From contig JAESIW010000208.1 in NCBI GenBank assembly GCA_016802295.1, positions 2,517-66,516 of the forward strand: 64,000 nucleotides of DNA, in the 5' to 3' direction. This stretch comes from Brachionus rotundiformis (Eukaryota; Rotifera; Eurotatoria; Ploima; Brachionidae). The notes beneath the pieces are model-generated. The model saw only the letters and a program-made list of their open reading frames with translations, did no database searches and was not told the DNA's origin. Positions 54,765 through 64,000 of the stretch are shown here, one piece after another. The stretch's first letter is position 1; the number at the start of each line of letters is the position of its first letter. Position numbers and translations under genes: made by a program.

Positions 54765-55852
54765 GCACTTAAGTTCTGAATTTTTGCAACTCTACTTTGG
54801 ACTAGAAAGTTGGTCAAATAACAATGTTAATTAAAACTAAAGAAAAAGTGTGCAACTTTAGACAAGATTCTTTATTCAGGATGATTTTTGAACTATTATA
54901 CTATTAAATTAAAAAATTATTATTTTATTTATTAAATAATATTATTTTATTTCCATTTTTAATTCAGTACCAGAAGCGGCAGTTAACAATTTCTCACTAA
55001 TGTCTAATATCTTAAAGTTAAATTTAAAATAAAAAAAAACTTGTATCATTAAACTAACAGACTTTTACTTCTTACAATTATAGTGCATCTTTCTTAAATT
55101 TAATTAAAAAAAAGATTCCAATTTATTTAGGAACCATTTTTGAAATCTTACAATATAAAATAGAACTTATTAGGATACCAGTTTTCAGACTGTCCAAACG
55201 AACTCTTGGACATCATCATATTATTTGTTTTTGTTATAAATATTTATAGAATAAATAAAGCATGGCAATTAATTTCAAAAGTTATTAATTTTTTATCTTT
55301 ATTAATGCGTTTTGTTTTAAGAGTTTTTGTACAGAATATTTATACATAACAAAAATTCTCAAAAATAAAGATATTTTTTAATCTACAACTAGAAGGTAAA
55401 TAATCAGTACAGTTAAAAAGCAAATTAATTTATATTAAAATTTGCATTTAAAAAATATTAGTATTATTTAAGAGGTTGAGTATTTTCATACTTTCTCTTG
55501 ACCTTCAATTAAAATTTTGTCTAATTACCAAATAAAACTTGCCAATTTGGCTAAATATTAATTAAAAACAAATATGTAAAAATTAAATACAAGGTCCCTC
55601 TCAACCTTGCCAAAAAACTTCTCTTTTTAATATTCTTGACAAAAATTCTATTTATTTTAGCTATTTAGAAATCTTTTAGATCAACAAGTAGCCCATCTAA
55701 TTTTCTCAAGTAATTAAATCCTTAATAAATTTTTCTTTACGTAACTTTTACAAATTCATTAAATATTTATCCTCGCACAAATCCACATACACCTTATTGC
55801 GTCTTACCATCTCTAAACCAAAAGATAAAAAAATCGGTCTATTAGAATCGCC
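54765..55852. other. AT-rich intergenic
   Basis: No gene seen between the nested transposon and chitin-binding gene 3. Confidence 0.5.
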
Positions 55853-55860
55853 TATAAATT
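55853..55860 (+). promoter_or_regulatory. TATA box of chitin-binding gene 3
   Basis: TATAAATT, 40-47 bases before the ATG at 55900. Confidence 0.55.
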
Positions 55861-55899
55861 AAGCCATTCTCTTCTCTTTAAGCTATCACAATTTTAAAA

Positions 55900-56924
55900 A
55901 TGGATAAAATTGCAAATCTTGGTAATATTTTGGAAATAAAAAGTAAAAAATCACCTCTATTAATTTCTTTTTTGAAGGCATTATGGCAATTTTTTTTGCT
56001 TTGATCAATCAATCCTTTGAACAATATTGGGAAAATCTTAACCAATATGGATGGGATTCTGGCTATTTTGATCTAAGTCAAAGTATTCCTGCATCACAAC
56101 AATTCAATAATCCAATATTGACTGCAATTAAACAAACAATAAGTTCAACTAATGAGGAGAACAATGGTTTAGGAACATTTATCGGCACTTATAAGGAAAA
56201 CAAGACTGAAACTAAACCAGAGCCATCAAGACCTGCTTTACCGCAGCCGATTGATCCAAAACCTGACACCTCTAAGCCAGAAATTTTACAACAAAATGAA
56301 AATAAACCTGATGATTTACCATTTCCAAAACCACAGGATCCTGCGCCAACAAATAATAAGCCTATTCCGGGAGATCCTCCAAGTAAGCCGATAGGAAAGC
56401 CTGTTCCGTCTGTACAAAATCAAAATAATGATAGAGAATACCCTCCATCAAATATGGGTGTCTTTTATCAAAATGCTCCATTATTCTTCGCCACTAACCA
56501 CATACCTCAATTTCATCCGATAATTTTCAACCACCCCTTGTTTCCATTTCCCATTCCATTGCCTGGTCACTATCAACATTTCGGCTCAGGTCCTATTCCA
56601 GTGCATATTCAGCCTCAAACTGAATCTCCACCTCAACAAAATGGTCCTTTTTCAATTCAACAGTCAACTATCACTCAAAATGGAGAGACTATTCTTGAAA
56701 ATTTAATTGGCGGATTGGATTTTAATTGCCAAGGAAGAGCTACTGGTCACTATAGAGATGTTAAATTTTGTGACGTTTTTCATGCATGTGTTTTTGGTAG
56801 GAGAAAAAAAACTTATGCATGTCCATTTGTTGGCGAAGCCCAATATTTTGATGATGTTACAAGACGATGTGAATTTGTCAGATATAATCCACAGGCTTGT
56901 GAATTAAATGAGTTTTACAATTAA
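55900..56924 (+). CDS. secreted peritrophin-type chitin-binding protein 3, proline-rich (2 exons)
   Basis: A 22-nt first exon (55900-55921, MDKIANL plus one base) joins 55978-56924 across a 56-bp phase-1 intron: 322 residues with signal peptide (GIMAIFFALINQSFEQ). A long proline-rich, low-complexity linker (residues about 80-230; KPEPSRPALPQPIDPKP, FPFPIPLPGH) leads to the family motif IQQSTITQNGETILENLIGG and a single CBM14 domain (FNCQGRATGHYRDVKFCDVF, HACVFGRRKK, ACPFVGEAQYFDD, RCEF, ACE). It is the longest of the five family members, through the linker only. The tiny first exon, phase and signal-peptide position match gene 2. Confidence 0.87.
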
Positions 56925-58518
56925 TTATATTTTGCTTGATTATTTTTCAAATAATTGAATTAAATTCGTTTAGAGCATTCTATTATTTTGTTTGTTATTT
57001 TTTAATAAATTTAATAAAAATATTTTTACTTTTCTTTACAAAATAAGAGTTGGTTAAATTATGTTTAAAAAAAATTTAGAATATATGTGGTAATTTTATA
57101 TTCATTTTTAAAAAAATTAACTTTATTATCTTTATTTTTTAATATTTTAAAATGAAATTTAATTCAACGAATAAAGATAAATAAATCTTTCAAATTTTTG
57201 CTAATGACTAATAAATATAATTGAAAAAATAAGAATTTTATCTAATTATTTAACAAAAATCTATTACCTAATGAAAAATTGCCATTACTTGAGCTATTTT
57301 GAATATTTTTACTAAAGTTTTGAATTAATCCTTAACTAGGTTTAAAGAAATCCTTTGAGTATTTTATTTTGAAAACAAGTGTATCCTTCAAGTAAATTAT
57401 ATGTTTAAATACAATCGGAATGAAAAATAGTATTTTGAAGATAGTCAAGAATTCATCGATGATGTTGAAGACGATAAAGCTCAAAACATTAATGGTTTTA
57501 ATTCTGGTGAAGAATTAACACTTGAAAAGATTGGTACAACTAGACCAGATGAAAGCGACCAAGATTCTGAAATGGAATTCTGAAACATTTTTTAAATTTT
57601 TTTCAATATTATTTAAATAGAATAGTATTAATAGTATTAACATTTTAATAAACTGGTAAAAGGTCTTAAAAGAGTAATTTTATTCAATTTTTTTCTTTTG
57701 GTATCTTCTGTCCAGAGTAAAAAAGCGATTGGTGTCAGCTACCAAAAAAAACCTATAAAAATTATAAAAAATATCCTTTGTTGAAGATTTAAAGCATAAA
57801 AATTAATTTTAAGTACCAATCATTGTGCAATGAACTAAATTTTTAACTGGATCAATGAATTGGCAATATACAAGACTAAAAATAAAAAGTTAAAACTTTC
57901 TTATTCTTTAAAATAATAAATTATAAAATGCAATCTCAGTCGTTGCATCACTTTTGTTATCATTTTAACTATATTGTATTATACTTGAGTAACTATTATT
58001 ATAAAGAAATAATTTAGTTCTATAAAATGCTCAATTATAAGCAAATTTGCTTTATTCAGTAAAATAATACTCTGCAATTTTATGCATTTTGCACGCTATT
58101 AAAAAGTATTCAAATCAATTGTGCACTTACTTTGCAGAGTTTTTGCAGAAATATATTTTCGTATTAAGTTGCTTAAACATTAAGCAGTTTACAGAAGAAC
58201 TAAATTATTCCTTATAGTAAAAAAGTTGTTCAAATTTTCTGAATTGAAACGATCGAATTGAAAAGAACTTCACAGCCCCTTAGTTCTGAACAAAAATCAA
58301 TTTATTAGAATGAATGGTAGCTACTACAATTGTAAAAAGCTTTTTGTGGTAAAAAATAATAAATCGAGTAGTAAAATTAGTTTTTAAAAAGCAATAATGG
58401 TCCACTAAAAGGTGCACTAAAATAATTTTAAAAAAAAATTAAATTATTATTAAAAAGTCAATTATTTATTCAATTAAAATGAAAAAAAATTACAAACACA
58501 TTTTTGAATAAAACTAAT
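56925..58518. other. intergenic with possible coding fragments
   Basis: Mostly AT-rich. At 57430-57582 (+), just after an AG, a frame reads YFEDSQEFIDDVEDDKAQN and ends SDQDSEMEF-stop; its acidic composition is protein-like but no first exon fits. At about 57690-57880 (-) fragments LVYCQFIDPVKNLVHCTMIG and VADTNRFFTLDRRYQKKKIE lie in non-matching phases either side of a possible intron. These may be relics of small genes. Confidence 0.3.
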
Positions 58519-59323
58519 TTACACACTCAATTTTCCATAATTAGCTGAAAAGAATTCAATTGCTATATCAATTAGGTCCTTTTTTTCTTTTTGAACATTT
58601 AAACCATTGGAAAATGAAGAACTAAACGCAAATGAGGATCTAGATGACCTAGAGAATCTTTTGGCCTTATTTTCACAATTATAGAACATGAATTGTCGAT
58701 TTTCCATCATTTTTTCATTTTCTTTGGCAATTTCTTTATCTTTCTGCAATTAATTGTTACTTATTTACCTAAATAATTAATTATTATGTTACCAAAATTA
58801 GCCTGTTTTTAATATCTTTGAGAATTTTTTTCAAATATTCCTCATTTATATCATGGCTATTCAGAAATTCTTGGTGTTCTTTGGTCAATATATCAAAATC
58901 TTTTGGTTTATCGAATAAATTAGTCCTAATGAAGTTATTAGGTTTTGCGTATTCTTCTTCGGCCGTGCTAAGTATCTTTGCTGACCGGTTAGACATTTTA
59001 ACAGATGAACTCATTCGACTTTTCAGCACATTCAATTGTTCCTGTATCCTACAATCTTTATTTTAAGCTCTTTAGTAGTGTCATTAATTATCTTACAGAT
59101 CATATTGTGAGTCAATTAAAACTTCGAGCAGCTGGCGTTGATTTTTTTCCTCACTTAAACAAAAAGTATTATTTTTTATTCTAGAATTAGCCGATTGATC
59201 TACTAACGATTGATAGGTACTCATATTAATCAAGCGTAGCGCCTCGTCCGCAAAGCTTGACCTGCGTCTCCCTTTACTTTTTCGCTTTTCCTTTATTATT
59301 TCAGTGGCGCTCTCACCATCCAT
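58519..59323 (-). CDS. coiled-coil protein, unrecognised (3 exons)
   Basis: Exons 59097-59323, 58793-59048 and 58519-58743 (minus) join in frame to 235 residues; introns are 48 and 49 bp. The N-terminus is basic with a phosphorylatable-looking RKSKGRRRSSF motif, followed by helices rich in E, K, Q and L (LSEEKNQRQLLEVLIDS, LTKEHQEFLNSHDINEEYL) and a serine/arginine patch (RFSRSSRSSFAFSSSF). No signal peptide or membrane span. The layout would suit a small kinetochore or cytoskeletal subunit, but I cannot name a family. Start ATG at 59323 follows in-frame stops. Confidence 0.65.
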
Positions 59324-59478
59324 TTCAAATTCTAAATTAATTTAAATTTTGAAAAAATAAATTTTTGAAACTTTATTTTAAAAACTGTTCAAAATAAGAA
59401 AAAGTTTTGATTTTAAAATCTTTATTAGATGAAAAAAATTAAGCTTTGAGATTTTAATTAAAAATAAAAAAAAAGAAA

Positions 59479-59949
59479 TTAATGGTAGAAAGCATTTGAT
59501 GCACAACCTAATGGGTTATTTCGGACAAATTCGCATTTGCGAGTTATTTCATCAAAGTATTGAGGTTCGCCAACAAATGGACAAGCATAGGTTTTACGCT
59601 GTTGACCATAGACGCAGGCATGGAATACATCGCAAAAATGCGAGTCTCTGTAGTGTCCAGTTGGTCTACCGATGCAGTTGAAAGGAACTCCACCAACCAA
59701 AGTTTCAATTATGGTCTCACCATTGTTTGTGATTGTTGGAGCTTGAATTGGAAAAGGACCCGCTTGAACAACTACAGGATGTACGGGCTCAACAACTGGA
59801 ATTGGAACAGGTGCAGGATGTGGTGCTGGTTGATTCAAGAAAAAGTGTTTTCCTTGATCTTGGTTTTGGGGAACTTGGTTCCAATATTGATCAGGCAAGC
59901 TGTTTAAGGCTCCAATTAAAACTACTACAATTGCGAGTGTTTTGAACAT
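59479..59949 (-). CDS. secreted peritrophin-type chitin-binding protein 4
   Basis: A single exon of 156 residues. Signal peptide (MFKTLAIVVVLIGALNS), a proline/valine-rich linker (APHPAPVPIPVVEPVHP), family motif IQAPTITNNGETIIETLVGG, then one CBM14 domain (FNCIGRPTGHYRDSHFCDVF, HACVYGQQRK, ACPFVGEPQYFDE, KCEF, GCA). No intron, unlike family members 2 and 3. TATAAATAC on the minus strand at 60003-60011, about 55 bases upstream of the ATG, is a candidate promoter element. Confidence 0.9.
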   Translation of the reverse strand: MFKTLAIVVVLIGALNSLPDQYWNQVPQNQDQGKHFFLNQPAPHPAPVPIPVVEPVHPVVVQAGPFPIQAPTITNNGETIIETLVGGVPFNCIGRPTGHYRDSHFCDVFHACVYGQQRKTYACPFVGEPQYFDEITRKCEFVRNNPLGCASNAFYH

Positions 59950-60002
59950 TTTTGATTGAAATTATTAATTTTTTTCTTGATAAAATTTGGTTTACCCGGA
60001 CC

Positions 60003-60011
60003 GTATTTATA
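60003..60011 (-). promoter_or_regulatory. TATA box of chitin-binding gene 4
   Basis: TATAAATAC read on the minus strand, 54-62 bases before the start codon at 59949. Confidence 0.55.
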
Positions 60012-60560
60012 GTAAATTTTTAAGAGATGGGCAAATAGTTAATACAAGTATTACGTAAACCTAAGTAAAATTTGGTCAAGGATTAGCAAAAGATATTCAA
60101 GTAATAGATTTAGAAGATAATGCTTGATCGTGGTTGTTGCCAAGGTTAGAATAATTTGTTTTGGTTTACTTTATATTAATTCAAAAATGGTCTAGTATCC
60201 AAATGCTTGAAATTTAAGTAACTAAGCTAAAAATATATATACTTGCATATGATACAAAATAAATTTTTTTTTTAATTAAAGTTTAGTGAATCTTGAACTT
60301 AAATTTGTCACAATATTACTTTTTAAATTAATAATATTTTTAATAACTAGGAATAAAATATTTAAGAAATTTGATAAAAAAGTTTATCGAAAGACAAATA
60401 TTTTTTTTTTATTAATTTAATTAAATAAACGTTTTCATTTTATTTTTCTATTTGGAAAAACAATTTTCTAAATAATATTGTTAACTATTTAAAAACATTA
60501 AGATTAATAATTAATTGAAAATAGGATTTTAGAAAAAAACTGATAATAAATTATTTAAAT
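60012..60560. other. AT-rich intergenic
   Basis: No gene seen. Confidence 0.45.
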
Positions 60561-60569
60561 TGTTTTTCT

Positions 60570-61030
60570 CTTAAACTGTCCTTGTGGAGCATAGTGTCAT
60601 TACTTTTGATTTACACTCAATTCGATTTTTTCGTTCACTCTCCTCACCATGGCATTTTCATTTCAGCAAACTTTTTTGTTATTGCTGTTCTTTATTGCTG
60701 GTCATCCGATCTTTTTTTACCCTTTTAGCATCTATTGAAGAGCTCTTTTAGATATTTGCTTTACTTTCAATCTAAGTACATGTCAAAGATACGTAGGCTT
60801 TTATTTTTGTGAATTGACTCATTAAATGTGAATCTTTTATTGTGAAGGTCCTCATTTGTCACTATTTTACATGAACGAATCCAAGTTTCCTCTTAAACTC
60901 TTTTAACTTTTATCAGAGTCAAAAATACCCAGCATTCACTTTCATTATCATCAGCTACACAATCTAACAGCTTAATAGCTTTGCTTTCACTGTAGTTAGT
61001 TGCCTTCCATAATTGTCTAGAAAGGAACAA
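60570..61030 (-). mobile_element. degenerate LINE tail
   Basis: A less AT-rich patch. Minus-strand fragments (TNEDLHNKRFTFNESIHKNK, RSDDQQ, TAITKKFAEMKMPW, then TMLHKDSL) follow the order of the endonuclease/RT LINE C-terminus seen elsewhere in the window. Frames are broken throughout. Confidence 0.4.
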
Positions 61031-61380
61031 TTTTTTTTTACGAGTGAATTTTTTTATCTTTGATTTTTGATTTATTAAAAATTTGTGCTGTAAAAAATGA
61101 AAAAAGTTATTACTGGATGTAAAACTGATTAAATCTGCTTAAAAATCTCTAGAACTTGAACCAAAATTGTTTTCAGCTCACAGATTTTTAATTTAAGTCA
61201 AGTCATTGATGAAATTTTTCAACTGAATTTTTCCATGAATTTATAGATAAACAAGAGTCTTTAAGATTTAAGATTCAGTAAGAATCTAAAAAAATAATTT
61301 TAAAATGTTTAAAAATTTATTTCTTCAAAAGAAAGCTTAAAATAAAGTTAAACAATTTTTTTTGAAAAAAATCTAAAATT

Positions 61381-61779
61381 CTAAAAGAAAATGCTTGCAG
61401 CACAGACACTTGGATTGTTTCTGACAAACTCGCATCGTCTAGTGACCTCATCGAAATAGGTCTGCTCACCAACAAATGGACACAAGTAGGTTTTTCTCTG
61501 TTGTCCATAGACACATGCATGGAAAATGTTGCAATATTTGCTATCTCTGTGATGACCGGTTGGCAAACCGACACAATTGAATGGAAGACCAGCCAAAAGG
61601 TTTTCCATTATGGTTTCGCCAGTGTTTGTGATGGTTGGCTGCTGGATGGGGTACGGTCCAGAGGCTGGTTGAGCTGCGACAGGTGCAGGCTGAGCAAAAA
61701 CAGGTGCATTCCAGTTTTGCTGAAGAGAAATGTGAGCAACGCTCAATAGAACAATAAGAATAGTCACTTTTTGGCTCAT
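61381..61779 (-). CDS. secreted peritrophin-type chitin-binding protein 5
   Basis: A single exon of 132 residues, the most compact family member. Signal peptide (MSQKVTILIVLLSVAHISL), a short Ala/Pro linker, the motif IQQPTITNTGETIMENLLAG, and one CBM14 domain (FNCVGLPTGHHRDSKYCNIF, HACVYGQQRK, LCPFVGEQTYFDE, RCEF, VCA). It is co-oriented with gene 4 and diverges from genes 1-3. TATAAATA lies at 61849-61856 (minus). Confidence 0.9.
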   Translation of the reverse strand: MSQKVTILIVLLSVAHISLQQNWNAPVFAQPAPVAAQPASGPYPIQQPTITNTGETIMENLLAGLPFNCVGLPTGHHRDSKYCNIFHACVYGQQRKTYLCPFVGEQTYFDEVTRRCEFVRNNPSVCAASIFF

Positions 61780-61848
61780 TTTTTTTTACCTTTTTTTATT
61801 TCGGTTTACACTTTTTTCACTAGTTTGTGAATAAGATAAAGTGGAGAA

Positions 61849-61856
61849 TATTTATA
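61849..61856 (-). promoter_or_regulatory. TATA box of chitin-binding gene 5
   Basis: TATAAATA on the minus strand, 70-77 bases before the start codon at 61779. Confidence 0.5.
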
Positions 61857-61996
61857 CTCGATTAAGGTTAGGCCACGAATTGTTTTTAAAGTCTTATGTA
61901 AACTTAATCAAGGATTAGTATTTCGTAATGGACATACAAGCCAAGTATTATTATTAAAATAAAGTAATTTGAGAGAGATTATTTTTAAAATAGCTT

Positions 61997-62002
<6 letters not shown>

Positions 62003-62027
<25 letters not shown>

Positions 62028-62028
62028 A
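62003..62028. repeat. (AT)n microsatellite
   Basis: Uninterrupted AT dinucleotide run of about 13 units. Confidence 0.9.
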
Positions 62029-62289
62029 ATTTATTATTTATTTAAGCATATCTCTAATGAAGATAAGCTTACTTGATTTTTTTAAAGTTAATTTTTATTC
62101 TCAAAGTATATTTTTGATTCAAATCCTAAAAATACTTACTTAATGAAACGCTAATTAACTGACGACTAGAATCATCAATTTCATTTTGATAACTTTTTTC
62201 AATACATTTTTATTTTTTTTAATTTACAATAACATTTTTTGATGTCTTTTGTTGTCTGCTATTTCTACTGTGCTCTAAACATATTTGAG

Positions 62290-62910
62290 AATTTATTCCA
62301 ATACAATTTTGTAACACCTGTATGCCGACAAATGAAAGCCTGCAAAGAAAACCAGCTAGCAGAAAAGGCCAAAATTGGCTGCGTCAATGTCTGAGTGTTA
62401 CACAAGAAAGGATCTTTTATTTAGGTAGATGGAGACCTATAATCTAGATAAATGCCGCCTCAGCGAAAAGAAGAGGAAGGGCATTGGTAGACGGAAAATA
62501 AAAGACTAAGATGTCTACTATAATGAAGTTGATGAGTCGATAGAAGCAAGCGATGTTGTAGCAAATGCATTGCAATGCCCGGACATAGGAGCATAGAAAG
62601 CATTGGGCGCAATTAACGAGCGCATCATCTGAGTCAAGTCATTCAGTTGGCGGAATGTTGCATCAACGATTGAAAAATTTTGCGCACCAACAGAAGAGTA
62701 AAAGAAGAGCTTTTAAAGACAGTTTTGCAGAATGTTTCTAAAAGAGACATAGTGTTCCTGATGGTTGTTTTAACGTCAGGGTCGGCAACGATTATGAGGT
62801 ATGAAGGTGTTCTGTTGACAAGCATTGACTCGGTTTGGAGAAGATTAACAGCAATCATAAACAATTTAACCGCCTGTACCTTTTTCTTTACAGGAATCAA
62901 TTCGACATAA
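62290..62910 (+). mobile_element. LINE endonuclease-domain fossil
   Basis: A less AT-rich patch. Near 62700-62900 (+) the frame VKEELLKTVLQNVSKRDIVF...YEGVLL...RLTAIINNLTACTFFF follows the layout of the APE-type endonuclease of LINEs (a strand ending in rDi-i-mGD, then YE, then NG-RL..f...NL.i..T.F). The catalytic residues are gone and stops occur upstream. Dead fragment; the family is inferred from spacing. Confidence 0.4.
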
Positions 62911-63454
62911 ATCTAAATGTTTTTCTTTCCATCTAATCGAAAAATTGATAATTAATTTTTTATTGAACTCTTTTAATATTAATTCGTTCATTTTAAAATC
63001 GAAATAATCAATTTTAATTTTTAATTTTAGGAATTGCTTTTTTATATTATATCCAAACCAAATTTCACTGAGCCGCTTTCGACAGAGCTTTTTACAATTC
63101 GTGTTTAAAAATTCTTAATTTTGTTCACTATATACTACTAAAATTATGAATTTAAAATTTAACTAACAAAAAAAATTTTCTCAGATAATTTAAGTGTATT
63201 ATTTGAGTGTTTATAATAAATTTCTATTTTTTCAAGTAAGACTGATAATAATTAATAATTTAATAATTAAAAGTTAAAGCATTAGGACAATTTTAATTTT
63301 TTGCCTTAAATTTTTTAAATATATATCAATAAATATGTCAAATAATTAAGTTCAAATTGAATGTTTTAATCTTTTATAATAGAAAATAAATATTAAATAT
63401 TTTTTTTTTTATTTTTTAACTTACCTTTAAAACGGATGAAGATTAAAAAAACAT

Positions 63455-63662
63455 ATAAAATGTTACCAAAACATATAAAAGTGAATCAAGCATAAAGCTT
63501 TTTTTATTTTATAAAAATGTGAATCAAAACATAAACTTATTTTTAAATTCTGTGAATAAAACATAAATTAAATTTATCAAAAAGTGATCCAAAACATATA
63601 AATTTATACAAAATATAAAAAAATTTAAGTCAATTTGATCAATAAAAACAGTGAAATAAACA
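63455..63662. repeat. imperfect tandem repeat (GTGAATCAAAACATAAA type)
   Basis: Four to five units of about 32-45 bp, each starting GTGAATCAA or a variant and containing ACATAAA/ACATATAAA, lie directly downstream of the MULE transposase stop codon. They may be subterminal repeats of that element. Confidence 0.5.
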
Positions 63663-63666
63663 TATA

Positions 63667-64000
63667 TTATTCCATTTCGTACCATGGCCCGACTTTTCGT
63701 TTTTTTGTTTTAGATTTTGAAACAAAACGTCTAATCTTTATTCCAGGGAAGTCTATAAAATCAAGAAAGCAAGAGCCTACCAAATGGATACATATTGCTG
63801 CGTCCAGGAAATTACTGCATGTGCAATTCGTAAAATCAGGGCAGAAACAATCTGGGTTAATATAAACTGTATGCTTGCCATTACACTTAAATGTTTTATG
63901 ACCTCCCTCACATTTCAATATATCAATTGAATCAAGATGATTCTTGGCCTCTTTTTTAATAGTAAATTTAGCAATATAGGAATTTCTTGGGTTAAAACTA
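63667..64000 (-). CDS. C-terminus of MULE-type transposase with SWIM zinc finger (partial, runs off the window)
   Basis: The frame enters from the right edge and is open to the stop at 63667 (about 110 codons). It holds the SWIM motif CTCSNFLDAAICIHLVG (CxC...CxH), which follows the DDE domain in MULE transposases and FAR1/FLYWCH-related proteins, then a basic tail (KSKTKKRKVGPW). No lesion is visible in this part. A host SWIM protein is the alternative. The catalytic domain, if present, lies beyond base 64000. Confidence 0.6.
   Translation of the reverse strand, partial: SFNPRNSYIAKFTIKKEAKNHLDSIDILKCEGGHKTFKCNGKHTVYINPDCFCPDFTNCTCSNFLDAAICIHLVGSCFLDFIDFPGIKIRRFVSKSKTKKRKVGPWYEME

Noticed and set aside
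57690..57880. Minus-strand peptides VADTNRFFTLDRRYQ and LVYCQFIDPVKNL around a possible 62-bp intron
   Set aside because: The protein-like frames do not meet in phase and no start codon exon fits; recorded only as possible relics.
1..64000. CRISPR arrays, operons, bacterial promoters, ribosome-binding sites, rRNA
   Set aside because: The window is clearly nuclear eukaryotic DNA with spliced genes; no regularly spaced repeat-spacer arrays or rRNA-like sequence were seen.

Overview
This is a strongly AT-rich eukaryotic window. Almost every gene is split by very short GT-AG introns (mostly 43-62 bp). The gene set is metazoan: SPTLC2, GILT, SLC5, SWSAP1-like, TEX47-like, ADAM-type metalloprotease, LITAF and peritrophin-type chitin-binding proteins. 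Remnants of CR1-like and endonuclease/RT LINEs are also present. The combination points to a small invertebrate; a monogonont rotifer such as Brachionus is my best inference, from base composition, intron size and gene/repeat families, not from a marker gene. I assembled exon-intron structures by hand from reading frame, splice sites and family homology.

Left third (1-23 kb): a partial ORF and a LINE fossil; a single-exon secreted GH16 glucanase (1926-2954, +); a GILT thiol reductase (3473-4348, -); two divergent serine palmitoyltransferase large-subunit genes (5198-7046, - and 10856-12660, +) sharing a 1,060-bp near-identical inverted tract; a decayed SLC5 sodium-solute symporter pseudogene (13748-16125, -) that appears to preserve a 5-nt microexon; a CR1-like LINE fragment; two secreted SUEL-lectin-like genes (19113-21125, +); a SWSAP1-like recombination ATPase (21166-22066, -); and a second CR1-like fragment.

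Middle (23-42 kb): a small secreted protein; a pair of convergent type-II membrane, glycosyltransferase-like genes (24612-27225, + and 31088-33793, -) with a 570-bp perfectly identical inverted tract; between them a 724-residue unrecognised protein (28044-30503, -) and a tRNA-like sequence; then a TEX47-like gene (34516-35477, -) and a 13-exon ADAM-type metalloprotease with EGF module and 12-residue repeats (36551-41121, -).

Right third (42-64 kb): MULE fossil; a leucine-rich-repeat gene (43792-45773, +); a family of five secreted single-domain chitin-binding proteins (46234-46758, 48923-49553, 55900-56924 on +; 59479-59949, 61381-61779 on -), each with a TATA box just upstream and a shared motif before the chitin-binding domain; two LITAF-domain genes (50223-50635, 52206-52579, +) inside that cluster; a coiled-coil gene (58519-59323, -); a TA-flanked Tc1/mariner-like element nested in another repeat (53850-54764); LINE fossils; and the end of a SWIM-finger MULE transposase at the right edge.

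The most striking theme is two independent inverted paralog pairs, each homogenised over one sharply bounded block. This is what ectopic gene conversion between the arms of large imperfect palindromes would leave.
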